Assembly: GCF_003610895.1 (NCBI RefSeq)
Contig: NZ_MCAS01000032.1
Coordinates: 20,729 to 84,728 of the forward strand
Direction of reading: 5' to 3'
Origin: Paraburkholderia fungorum
GTDB taxonomy: Bacteria > Pseudomonadota > Gammaproteobacteria > Burkholderiales > Burkholderiaceae
Length of the DNA: 64,000 nucleotides
Part shown: positions 51,875-61,567 of the stretch, piece after piece
How the letters are laid out: each line of letters begins with the position of its first letter
Numbering within the stretch: position 1 is the stretch's first letter
Translations under genes and position numbers: made by a program
Notes under the pieces: model-generated
Databases searched by the model: none
What the model was told of the DNA's origin: nothing
The model's input: the letters and a program-made list of their open reading frames with translations, nothing else

Positions 51875-52596
51875 TGATTCCAATTCGTTTGTTGGTGGTC
51901 GACGACCATACGTTGTTCCGGCGCGGCCTGATCGCCCTGTTGCGTGAAGACGCACGATTCCAGGTGGCGGGCGAAGCGGGCGACGCTGGCGAGGCGCAAC
52001 GGCGCGCGGGTGAATTGCAGCCCGATCTGATCCTGCTGGACAACCATTTGCCCGGCGTAAGCGGGATCGACGCGCTCAAGGATTTGCGTGAGGCCGCGCC
52101 ACGGGCTCGAGTGTTGATGCTGACCGTGAGCGAGGACGAGCGCGATCTGGGTGCGGCGTTGCGCTGTGGCGCGCAGGGGTACCTGCTGAAGACTGTCGAT
52201 GCGGACACGCTCGCCGAGTCGATCATGCGAACTATGCGTGACGAGGCGGTTGTGAGCCCCGAGATGACGGGCAAACTGGTGTCGGCCTACCGGGCTGCGG
52301 CGGCGAAAGACGCGGCAACGGACACGAGAGCCGCGCCTGAGATCATGACGGCGCCGCCGGTCGTTGTCGATGCATCTCTGGCGCAGCCTGCGCCGGACGT
52401 CGCGCTATCGGCTCGGGAGCTGGAAATCCTTGCGCATATCGCTCGCGGCGCGAGCAACAAGGAGATTGCTCGCGCGCTGGCGATTGCGGAGACCACAGTC
52501 AAGATTCACGTGCAGCATATCTTGCGCAAGCTCAAGTTGGGGTCGAGGGTACAAGCCGCTGTTTATGCGACAGTGAATTCGATCGTCATCGATTAA
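51871..52596 (+). CDS. narL: Nitrate/nitrite response regulator NarL
   Basis: A 241-residue regulator with a receiver domain (D11-D12, phospho-acceptor D57, K107) and a C-terminal LuxR-type helix-turn-helix (about 178-235; LSARELEILAHIARGASNKEIA). The linker is longer than in E. coli NarL (216 residues) by about 25 residues. Coupled to narX by a 4-base overlap. Likely targets are the narK and narG genes that follow; a weak heptamer TACTTCT is present at 52644-52650 before narK1. Confidence 0.95.
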   Translation: MMIPIRLLVVDDHTLFRRGLIALLREDARFQVAGEAGDAGEAQRRAGELQPDLILLDNHLPGVSGIDALKDLREAAPRARVLMLTVSEDERDLGAALRCGAQGYLLKTVDADTLAESIMRTMRDEAVVSPEMTGKLVSAYRAAAAKDAATDTRAAPEIMTAPPVVVDASLAQPAPDVALSARELEILAHIARGASNKEIARALAIAETTVKIHVQHILRKLKLGSRVQAAVYATVNSIVID

Positions 52597-52737
52597 CGAT
52601 CGATTGGCAATACTCCCAAAGAACTACGTCTCAGGAATCTTCCTACTTCTTCTGCATCCAATCGAACCTCCGTCAGAAGGATACCGACCCCGCGCCTAAA
52701 ACGGCAAAGTCAGAGTCATGGAAAAGGAGTAATTCCC

Positions 52738-54066
52738 ATGACAAAGACCACGGTCGGCAACAGTGCCGCAACCCCACCCAAGGCCTGGTCGGTCCTGATC
52801 GCGAGCACGTTCGCGTTCACCGTATGCTTCATGGTGTGGATGATGTTCGGCGTGATCGGCATCCCGATCCGTCAATCCCTTCATCTGAACGAAACCGAGT
52901 TCGGCATGCTGGCCGCGTTGCCGGTCCTGACCGGCTCACTCGTGCGCGTGCCGCTCGGTATCTGGACCGATCGCTACGGCGGCCGCATCGTCATGGCCTG
53001 TCTGATGCTCGCCACGGTGCCGGCAATCTGGCTCATGGGCTACGCCACTGCCTATTGGCAGTTCCTCGTGATTGGCCTGTTCGTCGGTCTGGCTGGAGGA
53101 GCGTTCTCGGTCGGCACGCCGTATGTGGCCCGCTGGTTTCCACAGGAACGCCGCGGCTTTGCAATGGGCATCTTCGGTGCGGGCAATTCCGGCGCGGCCG
53201 TCAACAAGTTCGTCGCACCCGCCATCCTCGTCGCTTTCGGCTGGGGCATGGTCGCGAAAACCTATGCCGTTGCCATGCTTGCCGCGGTCGTGCTGTTCTG
53301 GCTTTTCTCCGCCAGCGATCCTTCGCATCGCGTGCCGAACAACCAGCGTTTCGTCGATCAACTGCGGGCACTCAAGGATCCACGCGTCCTCAAGTATTGC
53401 CAGTACTACAGCATCGTGTTCGGCGGCTATGTCGGGCTCTCGTTGTGGATGGTGCAGTACTACGTCGGTGAATATGGACTCGACATTCGTGTCGCGGCTT
53501 TACTTGCCGCATGCTTTTCGCTCCCTGGCGGCGTTCTGCGCGCCGTGGGCGGCTGGCTCTCGGACCGCTATGGCGCGCATCGCGTGACGTGGTGGGTGAT
53601 GTGGGTGAGCTGGATCTGCCTGTTCCTGCTCAGCTATCCACAAACCGTTTTCACGATCGCCACGGTCGACGGTCCCAAGGTTTTCCACATCGGCCTCAAC
53701 GTGGTGTGGTTCACCGTGCTGATGTTCGTACTCGGTATCGCTTTCGCGTTCGGCAAGGCCAGTACCTTCAAGTACATCGGCGATGAATTCCCGGACAACA
53801 TCGGAGCGATTTCCGGAATTGTCGGGCTTGCCGGCGGACTGGGCGGGTTTGCGCTGCCGATTCTGTTCGGATTGCTGGTCGATCTTACGGGTATTCGGTC
53901 AAGTGCCTTCATGCTGCTTTACGGCGTTGTGTGGGTATCGCTGATCTGGATGTATCTCACCGAAGTCCGCCGCACCGACGTGATGACGGCAGGCGCAATC
54001 GCCACCGGCGTCACGCGCAATCAGCCTTCAACTCAGGCTTCTTCTCAAGCAGGAACCCAATCATGA
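52738..54066 (+). CDS. narK1: Nitrate transporter NarK1 (MFS, NNP family)
   Basis: A 442-residue MFS protein. Conserved glycine-rich nitrate signature stretches appear at GLFVGLAGGAFSVGTPYVARWFP (first) and in the second half (GIVGLAGGLGGFALP). The first of two narK genes, it likely brings nitrate in by proton symport (NarK1 type), while the second exchanges nitrate and nitrite. AAGGAG stands 8 bases before the ATG. Its stop overlaps narK2 by ATGA. Confidence 0.93.
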   Translation: MTKTTVGNSAATPPKAWSVLIASTFAFTVCFMVWMMFGVIGIPIRQSLHLNETEFGMLAALPVLTGSLVRVPLGIWTDRYGGRIVMACLMLATVPAIWLMGYATAYWQFLVIGLFVGLAGGAFSVGTPYVARWFPQERRGFAMGIFGAGNSGAAVNKFVAPAILVAFGWGMVAKTYAVAMLAAVVLFWLFSASDPSHRVPNNQRFVDQLRALKDPRVLKYCQYYSIVFGGYVGLSLWMVQYYVGEYGLDIRVAALLAACFSLPGGVLRAVGGWLSDRYGAHRVTWWVMWVSWICLFLLSYPQTVFTIATVDGPKVFHIGLNVVWFTVLMFVLGIAFAFGKASTFKYIGDEFPDNIGAISGIVGLAGGLGGFALPILFGLLVDLTGIRSSAFMLLYGVVWVSLIWMYLTEVRRTDVMTAGAIATGVTRNQPSTQASSQAGTQS

Positions 54067-55496
54067 ATATCTCGACTACGCGCGCGCGAGCCGGCCGCAC
54101 GCTGACGCTCTGGACGCCGGAAGACAAGGCCTTCTGGAAGCAGGAGGGCGAATCCGTCGCCAAACTCAATCTATGGATTTCGGTGCCCGCGCTATTCCTG
54201 GCATTTGCGATCTGGCAGGTGTGGAGCGTCGTGGCGGTCACCTTGCCGTCACTCGGTTTTCGCTATTCGACCAACCAGCTGTTCTGGCTGGCTGCAGCAC
54301 CGGCTCTCTCTGGCGCAACGCTGCGTATTTTCTACTCGTTCATGGTGCCGATCTTTGGCGGGCGTCGCTGGACGGCGCTCTCCACCGCGTCCTTGCTGAT
54401 TCCCGCGATCGGCATCGGCTTTGCGGTTCAGGACAACACCACGAGCTATCCGACCATGCTGTTGCTCGCGCTGTTGTGCGGTTTCGGTGGCGGTAATTTC
54501 AGTTCCAGCATGGCCAACATCAGCTTCTTCTTTCCGAAGGAGCGTAAGGGTTCGGCACTCGGCGTGAATGGCGGATTTGGCAACCTCGGTGTGTCCGCTG
54601 TGCAATTCCTGTCGCCACTGGTCATTACGGCTGGCGTGTTCGGCGTTTTCGGCGGCGAGTCGCAACTGATGACGAAGGCCGGTCACGTATCTCAGGTGTG
54701 GATGCAGAATGCCGCGTTCATCTGGGTGCCCTGGATCGCCATCTCCGCACTCGCCGCATGGTTCGGCATGAACGATCTGGCCGATGCCAAGGCGTCCTTC
54801 GCCGCGCAAGCGAGCATCTTCCGCAGTCGTCACAACTGGCTGATGTGCACGTTGTATCTCGGCACGTTCGGCTCGTTTATCGGTTACTCCGCGGGTTTTC
54901 CGCTGCTTATCAAGAGCCAGTTTCCGGATATCAACCCTTTGACGTACGCATGGGTCGGACCCTTCGTCGGCGCGGCGATCCGCCCAATAGGCGGTTGGCT
55001 TGCCGACAAGCTCGGCGGTGCGCGTGTCACGTTCTGGAATTTTGTCTTGATGGTGCTCGCGGTTGTGGGTGTTCTGTACTTCCTGCCGAAGACCGGCAGT
55101 GCCGCGTTTCCGTGGGGGCCGCAAGCCGGTGCGTTCGGCGGTTTCTTCGCAATGTTCATGCTGCTTTTCCTGACCACTGGTATCGGCAACGGCTCCACCT
55201 TCCGCATGATTCCGGTGATTTTCCTGAACCTGCGACTGCGCGGCGTACCGCCCAACGACCCGGAGGCACTCGCCCATGCAAATCGCGAAGGCAACACAGA
55301 AGGCGCAGCCGCGATTGGCTTTGCCGGTGCGATCGGCGCATATGGCGGGTTCTTCATTCCGAAAAGCTATGGCAGCTCGATTCTCGCCAGCGGTGGCCCC
55401 GAACTGGCTTTGTATGGGTTTATCGCCTTTTACGTTCTGTGTGTCGGACTGACCTGGTGGTTTTACGCGCGGCGCAATGCCGGGATGCCGTGCTGA
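54063..55496 (+). CDS. narK2: Nitrate/nitrite antiporter NarK2 (MFS, NNP family)
   Basis: A 477-residue MFS protein. It shows the NNP signature LLCGFGGGNFSSSMANISFFFPKERKGSALGVNGG and a second one near AAAIGFAGAIGAYGGFFIP. It resembles E. coli NarK more than NarK1 does, so nitrate/nitrite antiport is expected. The ATG at 54063 lies in an ATGA overlap with narK1; a longer frame upstream runs through narK1 and is not used. A 37-base gap separates it from narG. Confidence 0.93.
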   Translation: MNISTTRARAGRTLTLWTPEDKAFWKQEGESVAKLNLWISVPALFLAFAIWQVWSVVAVTLPSLGFRYSTNQLFWLAAAPALSGATLRIFYSFMVPIFGGRRWTALSTASLLIPAIGIGFAVQDNTTSYPTMLLLALLCGFGGGNFSSSMANISFFFPKERKGSALGVNGGFGNLGVSAVQFLSPLVITAGVFGVFGGESQLMTKAGHVSQVWMQNAAFIWVPWIAISALAAWFGMNDLADAKASFAAQASIFRSRHNWLMCTLYLGTFGSFIGYSAGFPLLIKSQFPDINPLTYAWVGPFVGAAIRPIGGWLADKLGGARVTFWNFVLMVLAVVGVLYFLPKTGSAAFPWGPQAGAFGGFFAMFMLLFLTTGIGNGSTFRMIPVIFLNLRLRGVPPNDPEALAHANREGNTEGAAAIGFAGAIGAYGGFFIPKSYGSSILASGGPELALYGFIAFYVLCVGLTWWFYARRNAGMPC

Positions 55497-55533
55497 GCAC
55501 GGCGCTGGAAAGCATTAGATAAGGATTGAAATC

Positions 55534-58500
55534 ATGAGCCACTTTCTGGACAGACTGAAATACTTCGCGCAGTCGCGCGAGCGTTTTGCCAAAGGTCACG
55601 GCGTGACCACGGGGGAAGACCGCACGTGGGAAGACGCATACCGTGCGCGTTGGCAGCACGACAAGATCGTACGTTCGACACATGGCGTGAACTGCACGGG
55701 CTCGTGCTCGTGGAAGATCCATGTGAAGGGCGGCATTGTCACGTGGGAAACGCAGCAGACAGACTATCCGCGTACGCGCGCTGACTTGCCGAACCATGAG
55801 CCGCGTGGTTGTGCGCGCGGCGCGAGTTATAGCTGGTATCTGTATAGCGCAAACCGCGTCAAGTATCCGCTGGTGCGCGCGCGTTTGCTCAAGCATTGGC
55901 GCGCTGCGCGCGCGGTAGCCGCGAGCCCGGTCGACGCGTGGGCCAGCATCGTTGAGAACGACGCGCAGCGCCGCGACTATCAAAGCCAGCGCGGTTTGGG
56001 CGGTTTCGTGCGGGCGGACTGGAACGAAGTCAATGAGATCGTCGCGGCGGCCAACGTCTATACGATCAGGAAGCATGGCCCCGACCGCGTCGTCGGCTTC
56101 TCGCCGATTCCGGCGATGTCGATGGTCAGCTATGCAGCGGGGAGCCGTTATCTGAGCCTGATCGGCGGCGTCTGCATGAGTTTTTACGACTGGTACTGCG
56201 ATTTGCCGCCGTCGAGCCCACAAGTGTGGGGCGAGCAAACAGACGTGCCGGAATCGGCTGACTGGTACAACTCGAGCTACATCATTGCGTGGGGCTCGAA
56301 TGTGCCGCAAACGCGCACACCCGACGCGCATTTCTTTACCGAGGTGCGCTATCGCGGCACCAAGACCGTCGCGGTGACGCCGGATTATTCGGAAGTCTCC
56401 AAGCTCGCCGATCTGTGGATGCATCCGCGTCAGGGTACCGACGCGGCGCTGGCAATGGCGATGGGTCACGTGATCCTGCGCGAGTTCTACTTCAACAAAC
56501 GCAGCGCGTATTTCGACGACTACGCACGCCGCTACACCGATCTGCCGCTGCTGGTGCAACTGAAGCAACATACGCTGCCGGATGGCCGCGAGGTGCTGGT
56601 TCCTGACCGCTATGTCCGTGCCGACGACTTCAACGGCAAACTCGGGCAGGACAACAATCCCGACTGGAAGACGGTAGCCTTCGACGAGCACGGCAAGGTC
56701 GTTTTGCCGCAAGGCTCGATCGGCTTCCGCTGGGGGCCGGACGGCCGCGCCGATGTCGGCCGCTGGAATCTCGAGGCGAAAGAAGCGCGCCACGGCGACG
56801 CTGTAAAGCTCAAGCTTTCGGTGCTGGAAGACAGTGCGCAGCAGCATGAAGTCGTGACGGTCGGTTTTCCGTATTTTGGCGGCATCGACACGCCACATTT
56901 CACCGCCAGCAAGCAGGGCGATGTACTGGCGCGCTCGGTGCCGGCGGTACGCATTCCGTTGGGCAAGGCAGGTGAAGAGCGCGAGGTGCTGGTAGCCACC
57001 GTGTTCGATCTGCTGGCTGCGAACTATGGCGTGGATCGCGGCTTCGGCGGCGCCGTGGACTATAACGACGACGTGCCGTACACCCCGGCGTGGCAGGAAA
57101 AGATCACAGGCGTTTCGCGCGACCAGGTGATCACCGTCGCACGCGAATTTGCAGAGAACGCGGACAAGACGCATGGTAAGTCGATGGTGATCATCGGCGC
57201 GGCGATGAACCATTGGTATCACGCCGACATGAACTATCGCGGCGTGATCAACATGCTGATGCTGTGTGGATGCATTGGCCAAAGCGGCGGTGGCTGGGCG
57301 CACTACGTGGGCCAGGAAAAACTGCGGCCGCAAACCGGCTGGACGGCACTTGCGTTCGCGCTCGACTGGATCCGGCCGCCGCGGCAGATGAACTCCACCA
57401 GTTTCTTCTACGCACACACGGACCAATGGCGCTACGAAAAGCTGGGCGTGAATGAAATTCTGTCGCCGCTCGCGGATAAACAGCAATACAGCGGTTCGCT
57501 GATCGACTACAACGTGCGTGCGGAACGCATGGGGTGGCTGCCTTCAGCACCGCAACTGCAAACCAATCCCTTGCAGGTTGCCGCCGACGCTCAAGCCGCT
57601 GGACTCGATGCAAGGGACTACGTGGCGCGCACGCTGAAAGACGGTTCGTTGAGGATGAGCTGCGAGGACCCCGATCATCCGGATAACTGGCCGCGCAACA
57701 TGTTCGTGTGGCGTTCAAACCTGCTCGGTTCGTCGGGCAAGGGGCATGAGTACTTTCTCAAGCATCTGCTCGGCACCACCCATGGCGTGCAAGGCCGCGA
57801 CCTCGGCGACGACGACGCCAGGCCGGAAGAGGTCGTCTGGCATGACAAGGCGCCGGAGGGCAAACTCGATCTGCTCGTGACGCTCGACTTCCGTATGAGC
57901 ACCACCTGTCTGTATTCCGACATCGTTTTGCCGACTGCGACCTGGTATGAAAAGAACGATCTGAACACGAGCGACATGCATCCGTTTATCCACCCGCTCT
58001 CGAGCGCGGTCGATCCGGCGTGGCAGGCGCGCAGCGACTGGGAGATCTACAAAGGTTTCGCGCAGAAGTTCAGCGAGGTCTGCATCGGCCATCTGGGCGT
58101 CGAGAAAGAAGTGGTGCTGACGCCGCTGATGCACGACACAGCCGACGAACTGGCCCAACCCTACGACGTGCGCGACTGGAAGCGCGGCGAATGCGAACTG
58201 ATTCCGGGCAAGACCGCGCCGCAAGTCAAAGTGGTCGAGCGTGACTATCCGAATGTGTATCGGCGCTTCACGGCGTTGGGACCACTGATGGACAAGGTCG
58301 GCAATGGCGGCAAGGGTATCGCATGGAACACCCAGACTGAAATCGGGCAACTGGCCGAACTGAACGGCACGGTGCGCGATGCAGGCGCGACGCAGGGCAT
58401 GGTGAAGATCGACAGCGACATCGATGCATGCGAAGTGCTGTTGATGCTCGCGCCTGAAACCAATGGCCACGTCGCGGTGAAAGCGTGGGACGCGTTGTCG

Positions 58501-59316
58501 AAGATCACCGGCCGCGAGCATACCCATCTGGCAATGCATCGCGAGGACGAAAAGATCCGCTATCGCGACGTCCAGGCGCAGCCGCGCAAGATCATTTCGT
58601 CGCCCACCTGGAGTGGCCTGGAAAGCGAAAAGGTGTCGTACAACGCCGGTTATACCAACGTGCACGAGCTGATTCCATGGCGCACGCTGACGGGCCGTCA
58701 GCAGTTCTATCAGGACCATCCGTGGATGCGCGACTTTGGGGAGGGCTTCGTCAGCTATCGGCCGCCGGTCGATCTGAAGGCGGCTTCGCCCATGCATGGC
58801 CGCAAGCCGAACGGGCATAAGGAAATCGCGCTGAACTTCATTACGCCACACCAGAAGTGGGGCATTCACAGCACGTACACCGATAACCTGATCATGCTCA
58901 CGCTCAACCGCGGCGGCCCGGTGATCTGGCTGAGCGAAGACGATGCGAAAGACGCGGGCATCGAAGACAACGACTGGGTCGAGCTCTTCAACATCAACGG
59001 TGCGATCGCCGCGCGGGCGGTGGTGAGCCAGCGCGTCAATCCGGGCATGGTCATGATGTATCACGCGCAGGAAAAGATCGTGAACGTGCCGGGCTCGGAA
59101 ATCACCGGCACACGCGGCGGCATTCATAACTCGGTGACGCGCATTGTGCTCAAACCCACGCATATGATCGGCGGCTACGCGCAGCTTAGCTACGGTTTTA
59201 ACTACTACGGCACCATCGGCACCAACCGCGACGAATTCGTCCTCGTGCGCAAGATGGCCAAGGTGGATTGGCTCGACGACGAACCGGTCCACGCAGCAAA
59301 TGGAGGTCAGCAATGA
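55534..59316 (+). CDS. narG: Respiratory nitrate reductase alpha subunit NarG
   Basis: A 1260-residue molybdoenzyme subunit (E. coli NarG 1247). It reduces nitrate to nitrite with quinol electrons at the cytoplasmic face. The N-terminal H50-x3-C54-x3-C58 start of the FS0 cluster, with one histidine ligand, marks the NarG type. The molybdenum-ligand region SSYIIAWGSNVPQTRTPD is kept. No Tat signal is seen, as expected for membrane-bound NarG. The stop overlaps narH by ATGA. Confidence 0.98.
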   Translation: MSHFLDRLKYFAQSRERFAKGHGVTTGEDRTWEDAYRARWQHDKIVRSTHGVNCTGSCSWKIHVKGGIVTWETQQTDYPRTRADLPNHEPRGCARGASYSWYLYSANRVKYPLVRARLLKHWRAARAVAASPVDAWASIVENDAQRRDYQSQRGLGGFVRADWNEVNEIVAAANVYTIRKHGPDRVVGFSPIPAMSMVSYAAGSRYLSLIGGVCMSFYDWYCDLPPSSPQVWGEQTDVPESADWYNSSYIIAWGSNVPQTRTPDAHFFTEVRYRGTKTVAVTPDYSEVSKLADLWMHPRQGTDAALAMAMGHVILREFYFNKRSAYFDDYARRYTDLPLLVQLKQHTLPDGREVLVPDRYVRADDFNGKLGQDNNPDWKTVAFDEHGKVVLPQGSIGFRWGPDGRADVGRWNLEAKEARHGDAVKLKLSVLEDSAQQHEVVTVGFPYFGGIDTPHFTASKQGDVLARSVPAVRIPLGKAGEEREVLVATVFDLLAANYGVDRGFGGAVDYNDDVPYTPAWQEKITGVSRDQVITVAREFAENADKTHGKSMVIIGAAMNHWYHADMNYRGVINMLMLCGCIGQSGGGWAHYVGQEKLRPQTGWTALAFALDWIRPPRQMNSTSFFYAHTDQWRYEKLGVNEILSPLADKQQYSGSLIDYNVRAERMGWLPSAPQLQTNPLQVAADAQAAGLDARDYVARTLKDGSLRMSCEDPDHPDNWPRNMFVWRSNLLGSSGKGHEYFLKHLLGTTHGVQGRDLGDDDARPEEVVWHDKAPEGKLDLLVTLDFRMSTTCLYSDIVLPTATWYEKNDLNTSDMHPFIHPLSSAVDPAWQARSDWEIYKGFAQKFSEVCIGHLGVEKEVVLTPLMHDTADELAQPYDVRDWKRGECELIPGKTAPQVKVVERDYPNVYRRFTALGPLMDKVGNGGKGIAWNTQTEIGQLAELNGTVRDAGATQGMVKIDSDIDACEVLLMLAPETNGHVAVKAWDALSKITGREHTHLAMHREDEKIRYRDVQAQPRKIISSPTWSGLESEKVSYNAGYTNVHELIPWRTLTGRQQFYQDHPWMRDFGEGFVSYRPPVDLKAASPMHGRKPNGHKEIALNFITPHQKWGIHSTYTDNLIMLTLNRGGPVIWLSEDDAKDAGIEDNDWVELFNINGAIAARAVVSQRVNPGMVMMYHAQEKIVNVPGSEITGTRGGIHNSVTRIVLKPTHMIGGYAQLSYGFNYYGTIGTNRDEFVLVRKMAKVDWLDDEPVHAANGGQQ

Positions 59317-60836
59317 AAATTCGCGCACAGATCGGCATGGTGCTCAATCTGGACAAGTGCATCGGCTGTCACACCTGTTCAGTGACGTGCAAAAACGTCT
59401 GGACCAATCGCGAAGGCGTCGAGTACGCATGGTTCAACAACGTCGAGACGAAGCCCGGTATCGGCTATCCGAAGCAGTGGGAGAACCAGGATAAATGGAA
59501 CGGTGGCTGGAAGCGCAACGCGGACGGTTCGATCGAGCCACGCCAGGGTAGTAAGTTGAAGGTGCTCTCACGCATCTTCGCGAATCCGAATTTGCCGCAG
59601 ATCGACGACTACTACGAACCGTTCACGTTCGACTACGATCACCTGCAAGCCGCGCCGGAAAGCAAGGCACCGCCGGTTGCACGGCCGCGCAGCCTGCTGA
59701 CCGGCAAGCGGATGGAGAAGATCGAATGGGGTCCGAACTGGGAGGAGATTCTTGGCGGCGAGTTCGAAAAGCGCAGCAAGGACAAGAATTTCGACGACGT
59801 GCAGAAGGACATCTACGGTCAGTTCGAAAACACCTTCATGATGTACTTGCCGCGGCTTTGCGAACACTGCCTGAATCCGGCCTGTGTCGCGAGTTGCCCG
59901 TCGGGTTCGATTTACAAGCGCGAGGAAGACGGCATCGTCCTCATCGATCAGGACAAGTGCCGTGGCTGGCGCATGTGTGTTTCCGGCTGTCCGTACAAGA
60001 AGATTTACTACAACTGGCAGTCCGGTAAGGCTGAAAAGTGCATCTTCTGCTACCCGCGTATCGAAAGCGGACAGCCGACCGTGTGCTCGGAAACCTGCGT
60101 GGGCCGGATTCGCTACCTCGGCGTCTTGCTCTATGACGCGGATCGTATCGAGGAAGCTGCGTCTGTCGAACGCGAAACCGATCTGTATCAGGCGCAGCTC
60201 GACGTTTTCCTGGATCCGCATGACCCGAAGGTGATCGAGCAGGCGCGTGCCGACGGTGTGCCGCAAGCATGGCTCGATGCGGCAAAACATAGTCCCGTCT
60301 ACAAGATGGCGATGGAATGGCGCGTCGCGTTGCCCTTGCATCCGGAGTACCGCACGCTGCCGATGGTGTGGTACGTGCCGCCGCTTTCGCCGATCACCAC
60401 GGCGGCGAGCGAAGGGCACATGAGTCTGAACGGCGAAATTCCGGATGTCACGCAGTTGCGTATCCCCGTCAAATATCTGGCGAATCTGCTGACTGCCGGC
60501 GACGAAGCGCCCGTGATCAGCGCGCTCGAGCGGATGCTGGCGATGCGCACCTATCAGCGTGAGAAACATGTGGACGGTCGTGAGAACGCGGCAGTACTCG
60601 CGCAAGTGGGCTTGAGTCAGCAGGAAGTGGAGGACATGTATCGCGTGATGGCGCTTGCAAACTACGAGGACCGTTTCGTGGTTCCGAGCACGCATCGCGA
60701 ATATGCGGAGAACCTGTACGACCTGAAGGGCGGCTGCGGCTTTTCGTTTGGCAACGGTTGCTCGGACGGTGCGAGCGAAACGAGTCTGTTCGGCGCGAAG
60801 AAGAGGCGCACGATTCCGATCAAGGCAAAGGTTTGA
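59313..60836 (+). CDS. narH: Respiratory nitrate reductase beta subunit NarH
   Basis: A 507-residue iron-sulfur subunit carrying four clusters. C16-x2-C19-x2-C22-x3-C26 start the first set (CIGCHTCSVTCKN); the second and third sets follow (CEHCLNPACVASCPSG, CRGWRMCVSGCPYKK), with tryptophan replacing one cysteine in CRGW, the mark of the [3Fe-4S] cluster. It passes electrons from NarI haem to NarG. The start overlaps narG; narJ follows 11 bases later. Confidence 0.98.
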   Translation: MKIRAQIGMVLNLDKCIGCHTCSVTCKNVWTNREGVEYAWFNNVETKPGIGYPKQWENQDKWNGGWKRNADGSIEPRQGSKLKVLSRIFANPNLPQIDDYYEPFTFDYDHLQAAPESKAPPVARPRSLLTGKRMEKIEWGPNWEEILGGEFEKRSKDKNFDDVQKDIYGQFENTFMMYLPRLCEHCLNPACVASCPSGSIYKREEDGIVLIDQDKCRGWRMCVSGCPYKKIYYNWQSGKAEKCIFCYPRIESGQPTVCSETCVGRIRYLGVLLYDADRIEEAASVERETDLYQAQLDVFLDPHDPKVIEQARADGVPQAWLDAAKHSPVYKMAMEWRVALPLHPEYRTLPMVWYVPPLSPITTAASEGHMSLNGEIPDVTQLRIPVKYLANLLTAGDEAPVISALERMLAMRTYQREKHVDGRENAAVLAQVGLSQQEVEDMYRVMALANYEDRFVVPSTHREYAENLYDLKGGCGFSFGNGCSDGASETSLFGAKKRRTIPIKAKV

Positions 60837-60847
60837 GAGGTGCAGTG

Positions 60848-61567
60848 ATGAATAACGAGCCCATTTATGAACCCCACAGCCCGGCGACGCGTGTGCTCGC
60901 CGCTTTGCTGAGCTATCCGGATGCCCAGTTGCGCGCGTTACTGCCGGAGTTGGCCGTTGCCTTGCTACGCGACACGGTGCTGTCGGCCGAGCGCCGCGAG
61001 GCGGTCTTTGCGCTTACTGCGGACTTGCAGCATAGCGAACCGCTCGAAGCGGAGGCGCGCTATGTCGACACGTTCGACCGTGGCCGCCGTACGTCGCTCC
61101 ATCTGTTCGAGCATGTGCATGGCGATTCACGCGATCGTGGCCCGGCAATGATCGATCTTCAGCAAACCTACGCGCAGGAGGGGCTGTTGCTCGCCCCCGG
61201 CGAGCTGCCGGACTACTTGCCGGTGGTGCTGGAGTTCGCGTCGACGCAGCCTTACGAAGTTGCGCGTGAATTCCTCGCGGAAATGGCGCATCTGCTGCAG
61301 TCGATTCATGCCGCTCTGGCGCGTCAGGATAGCCCTTACGCAGCGGCCGTTGCTGCAGCGCTCGATCTTGCGGGCGAGCCGGTCCAGCCGCCCGAAACCG
61401 TGCCGGAGGCACCCGCCGAGGCTCCGCTCGACGAGCAATGGGCCGAGCCCGTTGTTTTCGACGGCTGTTCCGTGGCAGGGCAGAGCACCGCGCCTCGTGC
61501 TCAGCCTATTCAGATCGTTCGGCGTGACGCCGCATCGCCACGCCGCCCCAAGGAGGCCGTTGTATGA
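60848..61567 (+). CDS. narJ: Nitrate reductase assembly chaperone NarJ
   Basis: A 239-residue chaperone of the TorD/DmsD family. The ATRVLAALLSYPDAQL start and the segment FEHVHGDSRDRGPAMIDL are typical of NarJ, which inserts the molybdenum cofactor into NarG. The ATG at 60848 is preferred because the domain begins at once. It overlaps narI by ATGA. The proline/alanine-rich end (about 200-239) is longer than in E. coli. Confidence 0.95.
   Translation: MNNEPIYEPHSPATRVLAALLSYPDAQLRALLPELAVALLRDTVLSAERREAVFALTADLQHSEPLEAEARYVDTFDRGRRTSLHLFEHVHGDSRDRGPAMIDLQQTYAQEGLLLAPGELPDYLPVVLEFASTQPYEVAREFLAEMAHLLQSIHAALARQDSPYAAAVAAALDLAGEPVQPPETVPEAPAEAPLDEQWAEPVVFDGCSVAGQSTAPRAQPIQIVRRDAASPRRPKEAVV

Noticed and set aside
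52644..52650. NarL heptamer (TACTTCT) before narK1
   Set aside because: It fits the loose TACYNMT pattern, but a single 7-base match is expected by chance; noted in the narL entry only.
55420..57486. A 688-codon minus-strand frame opposite narG
   Set aside because: Lies within narG on the other strand and has no domain resemblance.
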